DNA from: Mycobacterium asiaticum DSM 44297
Lineage (GTDB): Bacteria > Actinomycetota > Actinomycetes > Mycobacteriales > Mycobacteriaceae
DNA: 64,000 nt
Direction of reading: 5' to 3'
Assembly (NCBI RefSeq): GCF_000613245.1
Contig: NZ_HG964937.1
Span: 1,735,935 to 1,799,934 of the forward strand
Notes under the pieces: model-generated
Told to the model about the DNA's origin: nothing
The model's input: the letters and a program-made list of their open reading frames with translations, nothing else
Database searches by the model: none
Shown: one piece after another, positions 50,707 through 60,700 of the stretch
Layout of the letters: each line of letters starts with the position of its first letter
How positions within the stretch are numbered: the stretch's first letter is position 1
Program-made: the position numbers and the translations under genes

Positions 50707-51042
50707 TCACGCCTCCGCTTGTTGCCCTTCCGGCTGCGCCGGTTCGACGTGGACCAGTTTGTTCAACCCGCTCATGGTCAGGATGGAGATCAGCAGCGGA
50801 TGCGCGACAAGTTGAATGTGGTCGGCGCGACTGAACAGGGCATTGATGGCAGCGCTGTCGAGATACTCGACCTCGCTGAGGTCGACGGTGAGCCGTTCAC
50901 CGGTGCTGGCGGCCGCGGTGGCGGCGGTCCCGAGTGCTTGGTCGAACGCGTCGATATTGCTCAGGTCGATCTCGCCCAGAGCGGTCAGGACCAGCCTTCC
51001 GTCCTCCGAACGCGCACTTTCCAGGGTCAGTGCCGTCGGCAT
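50707..51042 (-). CDS. STAS-domain anti-sigma factor antagonist
   Basis: 111 aa. ALGEIDLSNIDAF and LSEVEYLDSAAINALF place it in the SpoIIAA/RsbV STAS family, with the phosphorylatable Ser in the DSAAI motif. It would bind an anti-sigma factor when dephosphorylated by the upstream phosphatase. Its ATG overlaps the phosphatase stop by one base (TGATG), so the two are coupled. Confidence 0.9.
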   Translation of the reverse strand: MPTALTLESARSEDGRLVLTALGEIDLSNIDAFDQALGTAATAAASTGERLTVDLSEVEYLDSAAINALFSRADHIQLVAHPLLISILTMSGLNKLVHVEPAQPEGQQAEA

Positions 51043-53612
51043 CAGCTGATCCTCGTAGCTAAACGCACCGTGGTTCCGGCGGTTTCGGGTTCGATCGCGA
51101 CGTCGTGCATGAGGCCACGCATCAAAGTGATACCCCGGCCGCGGCTGGGGTAACTGGCGGGGTCTGGCGTCTTCCAGGTTCCAGTGTCCGTGATGGTCAA
51201 TTCCACGTGATCGTCGAGTGCGGTCGCATCCAGGGTAATAAAGCCACCCGGATAGTGGCGATGCCCGTGCTCGATCGCGTTGGAGACAGCCTCGCCCGCG
51301 GCGATCAGCACTTTCATCGTCTGGTCGGGGTTCACCTGGGCTTTGGTCAACCACCTGCGGAGGGCGGTCCTGGTGGGCGCGAGGTGGTCGGGATGGGCCG
51401 GGAAATGCAGCTCCAGCGGGGCAGGGTGGCGATAAAGCATCAAGACCACGTCGTCTTGATAGCCTCCGCTGGGCGCGACGCGGGACATGACCCGATCCGC
51501 TAGCTGGTCCAGCATGACGGCCCGCCCATCGTGGACGACGCCCGCGACGTTGTAGATGCCTTGCTCGATTGCGGTTCGGCGCCGTTCCACCAGCCCATCC
51601 GTGTAGAGCGCGAGGGTCGAGCGCGCAGACATCGATATCCGGGCTTCGGGGCGGGACCAATCGGTCTTCATCCCCAACACCAGTGAGTGGCCTCCGTCGA
51701 GCAGTTGGGTGGTGCCGTCGGCGTGGACCAGGATCGGCGGTGGGTGCCCGGCACTGGAATAGACCAGTTCGCCCGTGTCGGGGTTGAGCACCACGCACAC
51801 CGCGGTGGTGCACTGCGCGCCGGGCAGGCGGGCGGCGAACCGGTCCATCCCGGCGAGCACGGCACTGGGGCTGGAGTGGTCGAACAGCAGTGCGCGGCAG
51901 GCACTGCGTACCTGCCCCATCACGGTGGCAGCGGATAGGCCATGACCGACACAGTCGCCCACTACCAGCGCGATGCGCCCGTCCTCCAGATCGACGACGT
52001 CGTACCAGTCACCACCGACCTGCAGCGGCGGGCTGGCGGCCTGGTAACGCACCGCGAAGCCGGACGGTAACTCCGACGGCCCCAGTATCGCGTGCTGCAG
52101 TGCCAGGGCGGTTTCGCGTTGCTGGTCGACCTGGTGCACGCGTTGCAAGCCCTGGCCGAGACGACCGGCCAGCACCGTCAGCAGCGTCTGATCTTCCAGG
52201 GTGAACAGCCGCTGCGCCGGCAGGTCGATCCAAACGACCAGCACACCTTCTGGATGCTGCAGCGCGATGCCCGCCGTGCCGGGTTCCGTGGCCGTCACGG
52301 TAAGCAGATCCCCGTCGCGCAGCGCACTCAGCGTTGCCTGCGTTTGCTCCGGCAGGTCCTCCCACTCCGCCGCCTCGCCGACGGAAACCACCAGTGGTAC
52401 GGATGCCAAGGCCCTCACCGAGGGATTGCGAGTCGGGAACGTGACCGCCAAAACCCGGCGGGCCCGCCAGAGCCGACGCAACTCCTCGGCCGCCGCGTGG
52501 ACCGCATCATGGACGGTATCCGCCTGGGCGAGCTCCTGGTTGAGCGCATGTTCGCGGCCGGCCGCCAGGGCCAGCGCGATCGCGGCGTGCCGGGCGAAAT
52601 CGCTGACCAGCTGCAGATAGTCATTGTTGAACGGCGACTGTTGCGGTTGACGAGCGACGGCGATCACGCCCAAAACCGCGTCGTTGGCGATCAGCGGCAT
52701 GACGATTGCCGAGCGTTCACCGACGTCGGTGAACCCCTCGATCGGGTATTGGAAAGAATCCGTGATGAGCGGAAGACCACGGCGCGCGACACCACCCGTC
52801 GTCGAACCGGCCATCGGGACCTGCCGGCCGATCACCTCGGACGAATACCGTCCGGCGGTCGCGGCAACGACCAGTGTGTCCACCTCGTCAGCCGGCACAT
52901 TCGGCTCTTGCGGAACCAACAAGATGGCCTGTTCCGCCTCGGCGAGTTCCAACGCCCGGTTCACAATCAACTGCAAGGGCCTGGTCTGCGGGTCACCGGA
53001 CACCAGGGCGGTGGTGATCTCCCGGCTCGCGTTGGTCCACTTGGACGCTTCCCGTTCGCGCGCGAAGAGCCGAGCGTTGTCGATGGCGGCCGCCGCCGCC
53101 GTGGCCAACGCCCGCACCGCGTTTTCGTGAATTCCGGAGAACGTGTGCCCGGGCCGGTCGTCGCCGAGATAGAGGTTGCCGAAAGCAGCTCCCCGCACCG
53201 AGATAGGTATCCCCAGCAGCGCCCGCATCGCGGGCACTTGCGCGAGCAGCCTGGCCGCTTCCGGGAGGTCGCTCAGGTTGTCTATACGCATGCCAGCGGC
53301 TACCGGCAAATCGGCCAGCCGCCGCGCCGAGCTTTCATCCATGCCCTCGTGCACGAAGGACACCAGGGTGCCGTCGGATCCTCGTATGCCAAGCGCACCG
53401 TACCGCGCACCGGCCAGATCCATCGCCGCCTTCACCACACGACGCAGCGTCACGTCCAGATCCAGGTCGGAGCCGATCTCGACGATGACCCTCAGCAGGT
53501 GTTCCAGCTGATCGCGTGCCGCGACCAGCACATTGACTTGTTCATGGATTTCGCTCGGCAGCTCGCGCTCCCCTTGCCAGGTGAATGCGGATTCATCCCG
53601 GTCTTCGTCCAT
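51042..53612 (-). CDS. GAF-GAF-PP2C phosphatase-HATPase (RsbU/RsbW fusion)
   Basis: 856 aa cytoplasmic sensor. Two GAF domains (about 40-185 and 200-350) with DosS-like sequence in the first (ARYGALGIRGSDG, FGNLYLGDDRPG); a linker; a SpoIIE-type PP2C phosphatase (about 520-720: GGDWYDVVDL, VGDCVGHGLSAA, SSAGHPPP); and a C-terminal HATPase of the RsbW anti-sigma type (AAGEAVSNAIEHGH, GRGITLM). Phosphatase and kinase activities in one chain would control the STAS partner encoded next. The arrangement resembles M. tuberculosis Rv1364c. No sigma factor gene is adjacent. Confidence 0.92.
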   Translation of the reverse strand: MDEDRDESAFTWQGERELPSEIHEQVNVLVAARDQLEHLLRVIVEIGSDLDLDVTLRRVVKAAMDLAGARYGALGIRGSDGTLVSFVHEGMDESSARRLADLPVAAGMRIDNLSDLPEAARLLAQVPAMRALLGIPISVRGAAFGNLYLGDDRPGHTFSGIHENAVRALATAAAAAIDNARLFAREREASKWTNASREITTALVSGDPQTRPLQLIVNRALELAEAEQAILLVPQEPNVPADEVDTLVVAATAGRYSSEVIGRQVPMAGSTTGGVARRGLPLITDSFQYPIEGFTDVGERSAIVMPLIANDAVLGVIAVARQPQQSPFNNDYLQLVSDFARHAAIALALAAGREHALNQELAQADTVHDAVHAAAEELRRLWRARRVLAVTFPTRNPSVRALASVPLVVSVGEAAEWEDLPEQTQATLSALRDGDLLTVTATEPGTAGIALQHPEGVLVVWIDLPAQRLFTLEDQTLLTVLAGRLGQGLQRVHQVDQQRETALALQHAILGPSELPSGFAVRYQAASPPLQVGGDWYDVVDLEDGRIALVVGDCVGHGLSAATVMGQVRSACRALLFDHSSPSAVLAGMDRFAARLPGAQCTTAVCVVLNPDTGELVYSSAGHPPPILVHADGTTQLLDGGHSLVLGMKTDWSRPEARISMSARSTLALYTDGLVERRRTAIEQGIYNVAGVVHDGRAVMLDQLADRVMSRVAPSGGYQDDVVLMLYRHPAPLELHFPAHPDHLAPTRTALRRWLTKAQVNPDQTMKVLIAAGEAVSNAIEHGHRHYPGGFITLDATALDDHVELTITDTGTWKTPDPASYPSRGRGITLMRGLMHDVAIEPETAGTTVRLATRIS

Positions 53613-53763
53613 AGATAAGAACCTAATCGGTTGGGTTGGCCTTCTTGCGTTTGGACGCGCTGCGCCACACCCGTGAGAAGCACCGGGACAGCGTTTGATC
53701 CAGTGACCAGCGGGCTGCCCAGCCGGTATCTGCGGGCGTACCCAGAATCAGGTCTTTGAAACG

Positions 53764-54516
53764 TCAGTGCGGCCCGCGGCGCGCCGCGATATCGGTCGCG
53801 TCGGCGATGCCCCCGGTCCATACCGCCCCGTGTCCGGTCAGGACGGTCTTTGCATCGGTCGACCTCAGCGCCGTAAGGGATTCGAGCGCCTGAGCGCTGT
53901 CGGCCGTAGCGGCGCCGGACACAATCTGTGGGCCTGTACCACCCGTGTAGGGGTCCAGTGTCACCAAAGCATCGCCGGTGATCACTGCGTCTCGGTCCGG
54001 GAAGTACAGCGCGGTGTGGCCGAAGGTGTGCCCCGGAGTGAACACCGGCACCGGCTGTCCCGGCACGTCGAGGCTCCGTCCGGCGTCGAATACCTGCACG
54101 TCGTCGATGCCCTTGGTGGAGAGCGCCCCGGCCAGCGTCATCCTGGCGATGATCGGCAGAGACTTCGGATGGGTCAACGGCACCGCCAGGCGGTTGCGTT
54201 CGTGCTGGTACCGCAGCGGATGGGCGGCCAACTCTCTCTCGTCGCTGTGCGTCCACACCGGCAGATGCCATTCTTTCTGGATTGCCGCGGCGGCGCCGAC
54301 GTGATCGAAGTGCGCGTGCGTGAGCACCACCGCGGCGATTCGGTCCGGCTGCGCACCGATTTCGGTCAGCAATCGACCAAGGTGTGGCCACACGCCCGGC
54401 AGACCGGCGTCGATCAGGGTGTATTCGCCGCGTTCGCCCTCCACCACGAACAGGTTGACGTGGGCATGCTCGATGCGATGGATGCCTTCCGCAGCATCTC
54501 GGTGCAGCGTCGCCAT
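53764..54516 (-). CDS. Metallo-beta-lactamase fold hydrolase
   Basis: 250 aa. The metal-binding HAHFDH motif is at about residue 70, with further ligands in PGHTFGHT, GDALV and LTGHG. Probably a glyoxalase II- or lactonase-type hydrolase in the cytoplasm. ATG 54516 is chosen because GGGGAG lies eight bases upstream; a GTG at 54525 is in frame. Same strand as, and 71 bp after, the TetR gene. Confidence 0.9.
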   Translation of the reverse strand: MATLHRDAAEGIHRIEHAHVNLFVVEGERGEYTLIDAGLPGVWPHLGRLLTEIGAQPDRIAAVVLTHAHFDHVGAAAAIQKEWHLPVWTHSDERELAAHPLRYQHERNRLAVPLTHPKSLPIIARMTLAGALSTKGIDDVQVFDAGRSLDVPGQPVPVFTPGHTFGHTALYFPDRDAVITGDALVTLDPYTGGTGPQIVSGAATADSAQALESLTALRSTDAKTVLTGHGAVWTGGIADATDIAARRGPH

Positions 54517-54587
54517 GATTATCACTCCCCGGAGCCGGACTCGAACGTCTGCAGTACCCGGTGGCGCGCTAAAGAATCATTCGCCCG

Positions 54588-55172
54588 TCATTGCACCTGA
54601 GATACGAGCCCGTCGACAGTCCGCTTCGCCGCTGTCAGCACTCTCTTTTGCGCCGCTGGATCAGGCATCGCGCGCGAAATCGACACCGCCCCGACGAGCA
54701 GCGCGACGATGCTCCACGCCCGGCGCTCGCGGTCGGCGCGCGTTCCGTCAAGCAGCTCGGCGATCCGGCCGGCCAGGGCTCCGATTTTGCGCTCGTAGGC
54801 CTGCTGGGCCGCTTCGCCCGCGCGGGCCACATCCGCGCTCAGCGCCGGCATCACGCAACCTTCTTCCGGCGCCTGCACATGGTTGAGAGTCAGGTAGTCC
54901 GCCAGAAAGCTCTTCAGCTGCTTTCGTCGCTCAGGGTTGGTGCCTGACTCAGTCGCGGACAGAAACGGCTCCCCGACCCCGGCCTCGACGACCGCCTCGA
55001 GCATTGCTTCTTTGTTCGCGAAGTTCGAGTAGAACGCACCGGACGTCACATCGGCGGCGGCGGCGAGCCCGTCCACGCCCACCCCGTTGAAGCCGGCGAC
55101 CTTCATCGACCGCATGCCGGCCCGAAGGAGCGAATCGCGCGCCTTGGCCTTCTGATCTGGTGGGTATCGCAC
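54588..55172 (-). CDS. TetR family transcriptional regulator
   Basis: 194 aa. N-terminal helix-turn-helix with GVDGLAAAADVTSGAFYSNF, then an all-helical ligand domain. The GCVMPALSADVAR stretch resembles the AcrR/YxaF-like group. GTG start at 55172. It is divergent from the GMC oxidoreductase and upstream of the MBL hydrolase, which are its likely targets together with itself. Confidence 0.92.
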   Translation of the reverse strand: MRYPPDQKAKARDSLLRAGMRSMKVAGFNGVGVDGLAAAADVTSGAFYSNFANKEAMLEAVVEAGVGEPFLSATESGTNPERRKQLKSFLADYLTLNHVQAPEEGCVMPALSADVARAGEAAQQAYERKIGALAGRIAELLDGTRADRERRAWSIVALLVGAVSISRAMPDPAAQKRVLTAAKRTVDGLVSQVQ

Positions 55173-55588
55173 GAGTTCCTCAACTGCTGGCTGTTCTGGC
55201 TGACTGACGCGAGTCTACCGCTATAGCATAACTATCGCTATTTCAAGTCCGATCAGCTTGAAAACCGCTGACGATCTTCTGGGAACCTCATGGCAATCCG
55301 GTTACCGGGGTTTGATACGTGCAACGCCCAGGCGCCGCCAGCCTCCTTGAGAACCGGCATCCGAGAGCTGCTGCGGCGACCCGCCGAGCTACATTGCCTA
55401 TCAATACATTTCAAGAACAAAGGCGTTGGTCTTGTGTGTGTTTACTTGAGAAATGGTGGCACGTTAAAACCCGGGCCGGCAAAGGCATTGGCCGATGATG
55501 GAGCGCCTTGCTGGTCTGCGGCTGCTGACGTACGGTTCGTTCCACAACGACCGTTATGCGGCCGTCTGCAGACAGGGGCAAATACCGA
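55173..55588. other. 416-bp intergenic region between tetR and GMC oxidoreductase
   Basis: The open frame here (55290 onward) has no ribosome site and poor codon choice, so I see no gene. The AT-rich part 55220-55260 holds a candidate operator; another AT-rich stretch lies at 55395-55465. Promoters for both flanking genes should be here. Confidence 0.6.
55220..55241. promoter_or_regulatory. Candidate TetR operator
   Basis: GCTATAGC (55220-55227) is a perfect 8-bp palindrome and forms, with GCTAT at 55237-55241, the inverted repeat ATAGC-N9-GCTAT. It lies 48 bp upstream of the TetR gene start in an AT-rich patch, where autoregulation would be expected. Binding is inferred. Confidence 0.4.
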
Positions 55589-57196
55589 ATGGCTGAGCCG
55601 AGAGGCATATTGGACGGCGAGCTGCGCTACGACTTCATCGTCTGCGGATCCGGAACCGCGGGTTCCGTGGTGGCTGGTCGCCTCGCCGAAAACCCTGGTA
55701 TCCGGGTGCTGCTGTTGGAAGCCGGCGGAGACGACATATCCCTACCTGTGGCGGTGGCCGCCCAGTGGCCGCTGAACCTGGGCACTGCTCGCGACTGGAA
55801 CTTCCACACCATGCCGAGCAAGTCGGTGAATGGCCGATCTATGCGAATGTCGATGGGCCGGGGCCTCGGCGGCGGGTCAAGCATCAACGCGATGATCTGG
55901 TCTCGCGGACACCGTTCGGACTGGGACTTTTTCGCCGCGGAGTCCGGCGATCTGGCGTGGAGCTATGAGTCCGTGGTGGACATCTACCGGCGGATCGAGG
56001 ATTGGCAAGGCGGACCCGAGCCGCGCTACCGCGGCTCCGGCGGTCCCGTCTATGTCCAGTCCGCGCCCAATCCCCATCCAATCGCGTACGCCCTGCTAGA
56101 TAGCGCCAAGTCCCTGGATCTGCCTGTATTCGACAGCCCGAACGGGGAAATGATGGAGGGCCCCGGCGGCGCCGCCCTTGCCGACCTGCTGGTGCGAGGC
56201 GAACTACGGAAATCCATTGCGCGCGCATACCTGGTTCCACAGCTCGGCCGTCCCGGGCTCACCGTCCTCACCAACGCGATGGTGACGCGGTTGACGACCG
56301 ATGGCGCCTCCGTCACCGGAGTGGAGTTCTCCCACCACGGCAGGTTGTATCGCGCCGAGGCCGCGCGGGAGGTGGTGCTGTCCCTGGGTTCGGTGCACAC
56401 ACCAAAGCTGTTGATGCAGTCCGGCATTGGTGACCAAGCCCAGCTTCACCAGCACGGTATACCCGTCGTCGCGCACCTGCCCGGAGTCGGTCAAAATTTG
56501 CAAGACCACGTCAGATTCGATTGCGTCTGGGAGAGTGAAGAAGCCGTCACCCCGCACAACAACGGTGTCGAGGCAACCTACTTCTGGCACAGCGACACCG
56601 GACTCGACTCCCCCGATATACAAACGTGCCAAGTGCAATTCCCGAACTCCTCCAGCGTCGAGAACACCAGGCGGTTCAAGCCACCGCAGGCTGGCTGGAA
56701 TCTGTCTCCCGCACTCGTTCAACCCAAGAGCCGCGGCGAGATCCGCCTGACCGGACCAGATCCGCAGGACCCCGTCGAGATTCACCCTCGGCTGCTATCG
56801 CATCCCGCCGATGTCGAAGCGGCGGTCACGGCCATCGAACTTGCCAGAACCATCGGCAATTCCGCCGAACTACGGCCTTTCACCAAACGAGAAGTGATGC
56901 CGGGCCCGCTCGAGGGCGTCGAGATGCGGCGCTTTGTCCGCGACGCCGCATCGACCTGTTGGAACCCGTCGGGCACCGCCAAGATGGGCCGGGACGCCCT
57001 GGCTGTTGTCGACGGGAGCCTGAAAGTGTATGGCGTGGAACGTCTCCGGATAGCGGATGCCTCGGTCCTGCCTCGTATCACCAGCGGCGGCACCCAGGCG
57101 CCCTGTGTGATCGTCGGCGAGCGCGCGGTGGAATGCCTGCGTCGCGAGCACGGCCTTCCGGCACCCGCGCAGCACCGCGCGTACGCGCTCAGCTAG
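55589..57196 (+). CDS. GMC family FAD-dependent oxidoreductase (choline dehydrogenase-like)
   Basis: 535 aa. FAD-binding DFIVCGSGTAGSVVAGRLAE at the N terminus, the GMC signature GRGLGGGSSINAMIWSRG, SLGSVHTPKLLMQSGIG and a C-terminal NPSGTAKMG / TQAP segment. It would oxidise an alcohol, the substrate unknown. ATG 55589 is preceded by AGGGGC. Its TAG stop shares the palindrome CTAG with the stop of the convergent acidic protein gene. Confidence 0.93.
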   Translation: MAEPRGILDGELRYDFIVCGSGTAGSVVAGRLAENPGIRVLLLEAGGDDISLPVAVAAQWPLNLGTARDWNFHTMPSKSVNGRSMRMSMGRGLGGGSSINAMIWSRGHRSDWDFFAAESGDLAWSYESVVDIYRRIEDWQGGPEPRYRGSGGPVYVQSAPNPHPIAYALLDSAKSLDLPVFDSPNGEMMEGPGGAALADLLVRGELRKSIARAYLVPQLGRPGLTVLTNAMVTRLTTDGASVTGVEFSHHGRLYRAEAAREVVLSLGSVHTPKLLMQSGIGDQAQLHQHGIPVVAHLPGVGQNLQDHVRFDCVWESEEAVTPHNNGVEATYFWHSDTGLDSPDIQTCQVQFPNSSSVENTRRFKPPQAGWNLSPALVQPKSRGEIRLTGPDPQDPVEIHPRLLSHPADVEAAVTAIELARTIGNSAELRPFTKREVMPGPLEGVEMRRFVRDAASTCWNPSGTAKMGRDALAVVDGSLKVYGVERLRIADASVLPRITSGGTQAPCVIVGERAVECLRREHGLPAPAQHRAYALS

Positions 57197-57603
57197 TCGT
57201 CGTCTTTCTTGCCCTTCTTGTCTTTCTTGCTTTTCTTGTCGTCATCGTCATCGTCATCGTCGTCTTTGTCGTCGTTGTCTTTGTCATCGTTGTCTTTGAC
57301 ATCGTCGTCTTTGTCGTCGTCTTCATCGTCATCGTCTTTGTCGTCGTCTTCTTTGTCTTTGTCTTTGTCGTCTTTGTCGTCGGCGTCTTTGTCGTCGGAG
57401 CCCTTCGAGTCCTTCGAGTCACTGGACCCCTCGGATTCCTCAGCCTTATCTGCATATTTGTTCAGCAAGCCGGCCAGAGCGCGAGCCTCCTCGGGTGCCA
57501 GCAAATCATCGAACACCTTGTCGTCGCTCTCCGAGATGCGCTCGACGTACACCGCGTCGTTCGCTACACCGACGTCCCACCGGCCACCCTCTTGACGAGC
57601 CAT
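57193..57603 (-). CDS. Small protein with Asp/Lys-only C-terminal tail
   Basis: 136 aa. The first ~60 residues look globular (RWDVGVANDAVYVERI, LLAPEEARALAGLLNKYAD). The remaining ~75 residues are almost only Asp and Lys with some Glu, Ser and Gly, arranged as short DDK/DKDD units and ending in Asp residues. Such charged tails are intrinsically disordered and may bind metal, nucleic acid or protein. I know of no assigned function. It is encoded by a TCG/TTG-type trinucleotide repeat tract. No signal peptide. Confidence 0.8.
   Translation of the reverse strand: MARQEGGRWDVGVANDAVYVERISESDDKVFDDLLAPEEARALAGLLNKYADKAEESEGSSDSKDSKGSDDKDADDKDDKDKDKEDDDKDDDDEDDDKDDDVKDNDDKDNDDKDDDDDDDDDKKSKKDKKGKKDDD
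57196..57400. repeat. Degenerate trinucleotide repeat tract (GTC/ATC/TTT)
   Basis: On the plus strand the tract is built from GTC, ATC, TTC and TTT triplets in imperfect runs; on the minus strand it encodes the Asp/Lys tail. It could vary in length by slippage in whole codons. Confidence 0.85.
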
Positions 57604-57761
57604 TCCATGCCGCCTTTCGACTAGTTATCCGATTGCCAACCTGCCGCACCGGTTGTTTACCCAAATTCACCTCGCGTTATGACTGCGATCGCGCAGCCCC
57701 AAATCCCTCAGCCGCAAAATTGACCGGTGCCCTCGCGCGCCGGGAGTGACAGGATATTGAC

Positions 57762-60700
57762 GTGGACGAGCGCGATGTCCCTGGCCGGGACGGTCACGGC
57801 CGCAAAAAAGCCGCAGCAATCGATGCGCTGCTGGATCGCGCGGTCGCGGCAATTGACAGCGGCGATCGAGCAGCGGCCACCGCCCTGGCGGGGCAGGTGC
57901 TGGCCGCCGACGAAGGTAATGCCGACGCCGAGGAGTTATTGACGGCCCCGGCCCAGGGCGGTGAAATCCGCCGGCTGACAATACTTTTCGTCGATCTGGT
58001 GGACTCCACCGCGTTGTCGACCACCATCGAACCAGAGACCTATCGCCTAGTGGTCGGCCGGTACCGCGAGCACGTGCTCAAAACCGTGAATCGCCTCGGC
58101 GGCCACATCGGCTCGACCCATGGCGACGGGCTATTGGCGGTCTTCGGGCACCCGGTTGCGCACGAGGACGACCTGCGCCGAGCCGTGCTCGCCGGCCTGG
58201 AGATCAACCGGGCGGTCGCGAAACTGAGCGCCCAGGTCAAAGCACGCTTCGGGTTCGAAGTGCGTGCTCGCGTGGGCGTGCACCGCGGTGTCGTCTATCT
58301 AGACACAACCCAGGCCGACGTGTACGGCCTCGGCGCCAATCTTGCTGCCAGGGTGTGCGGCTTGGCCGCGCCTGGCGCTGTCGTGATCTCCGAGGCTGTC
58401 GCGCGCCTCGTCGGTGATGCGTTCGAACTCGAATCCTGCCCCGCCGCGCCGGTGAAGGGTGTGGCCGGCCTGATCGACCATTACCGGGTGCTGGGTGAGC
58501 GACCGGTACCAGCGCGGGTTGCACAGGGACCGATCGTCGGTCGGTCGCGAGAGTGGCAGCATCTGCAGGCCAGTTGGGCGCGGGCACAGGCGGGCCAGTT
58601 GGACATGCCGGGGATCGTGTTCAGCGGGGAAGCGGGTATCGGCAAGAGCAGGCTGGCGACGGCGGGCGAGGTACTGGTCACGCAGTCCGGGAACGCCGTG
58701 CTGGAACTGATCGGGTCGCCGTTTCATACCGACGCCGGTATGCACCCGGTACGTGCGCTGATCGAACGTCACTGCGGCATCGGTCGCCTCACCGCACCGG
58801 CCGAGCGCCTGGCGCTGTTGACCGCCGAGGTGGTCAGGGTGGGCCTGGACCCGGCCCGCCTCATTCCGCTGCTGGCGCCGGTGCTCAGCATCGACGCCCA
58901 ACACGGATACCAGGCGGTCCCGGACCAAGGGCCCGAGCTTTACAACCGCATCTTCGAAGCGGTGCAGACCTATCTGTTGGCCCGGTTCGGCAACGACCCC
59001 GGTCTTGTGGTCGCCGAGGACGCGCACTGGTTCGACCCCGCCAGCCTCGAGGTGCTTGGCGGCCTACTCGGCGCGGGCCACGGCCGCCTGCTGGTGATCG
59101 TGACGGGACGAAACCGCGACTGGCTTCCGGATAGTTGGCCGGCGAATGTATTTGAGCTCCAGCCGTTGACCGAGGACGAAAGCGACGAATTGATCGCCGC
59201 CCTCAATCCGGCGTTGACACCGCAGGAGCAAGCCACTGTTCGGTCCCGGTGTGACGGCCTCCCGTTCTACATCGAGCAGGTGGTCGCCGGGATCACCGAG
59301 GTTGGTGTTCCCGAAGCGCTCTATGAGCCGCTGTTCGCCCGACTCCGTGCGAGCGCGCAGGTGGTGCCCGTGGTGGAGGCAGCGGCCGTCATCGGTCGGT
59401 ACGTCGACACCGGCCTGCTGCGATCCGTGGTCGACATGGACGATGAAGACCTCGACCGCGTCGTCGGTGAACTCGCGGCGGCGCAGGTGCTGGAACCGTG
59501 GAAGGCGGATGGCTGGCGTTTCCGTCATGAGCTGCTGCGTGAAGTGGCCGTTGAATTGGCGCCGCCCAGCGTCCGCCGCAGACTGCACGCCCGAGTCGGC
59601 GACGCCCTGTGCAGTGTTGGCGGCGAACCCGACTGGGGATTGGTCGCAAACCACTACACCTGGGCCGAGCGATTCGATGACGCCGCATCCGCGCATCAAC
59701 AGGCATCAGCGGCAGCACGTCGTCGCGGCGCCCTGAACGAGGCCCGCACACACCTTGGCCATGCGCTAACACAACTGGACAGGTGCCCGCCCAGCCCCGA
59801 TCGCGACCGCCGGGAGATTGCCCTGCGCTTGGGTCGGGGATTTCTCGCCGGCAGCGCGGTCAGTCCGTCAAGCCCGGTCGTCGCACCCGACCTGGAACGC
59901 TGCCTGCAGCTGGTCGGCGCCGAAGTGCCGACCAATAGCCGCGGCCGGACATCCACCGCGCAGGAGCTTTTTGCGACGCTGGGAGTCTTGACCGGTTACT
60001 ACACCGGGCGTGCGGATTTGAACCGCGCAACTCAAGCGCTCGAATTGCTGCGCGCCGCGCTGGATCAATGGCGTCCTGGATTCTGGCCGCGACTGGCCGC
60101 GTGGTCAGGGGTGCTTGCCTTCCTTCGTGGCGAGTTTGCCGACGCTGCTTCGCATTTGGAGCTTGCAACCGGCCGCGGAGCGATCGACAATCGTGAGACC
60201 GAGACGGTGGGCTTTTTGCCGATTGACCCCATCGTGGCCGCCCGTATTCATCTTGCGTTACTGCGGATGGTCCAGGGCAATCTCCCCACTGCCGAGAATG
60301 AACTGGCGCACGCCGCGCGCTGCGTTGAAGGCATCGGTTTCCCGCAGGGGCCCTACAGCCTTGCCTATCTGCGCTTCGCTGAGATTTGGGTGCGAACCGA
60401 AGCCGGCCAACTCGACCGCGCGTCGGCCCTGGCGGCTGAGATGATTGACGACGCAGGACGGCACGGCTTCGACCAGTGGCGGTTACGGGGCACGATTCTA
60501 CGGACCGTCATCGACGCCCTGTTGACATACGCCGAAAACGGTCCGTCATCGGCTTTTTCGGACCACGTCTCGCGGGTCAGCGAACTGGTCGATGAACTGC
60601 GCGCCGCTGACCTCAACGTCTATCTGCCTTTCTTCGCTGGTGCACTGGCGCGGCTGTTGATCGCCGCCGAACGGTTCGACGACGCCCGCGCCCGCATCGA

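Noticed and set aside
55290..55775. 161-codon open frame between tetR and the GMC gene
   Set aside because: No ribosome site, no family resemblance, and its second half runs out of frame through the GMC gene.
57196..57400. CRISPR-like or satellite repeat
   Set aside because: The units are degenerate triplets inside a coding frame, not spaced identical repeats with unique spacers.
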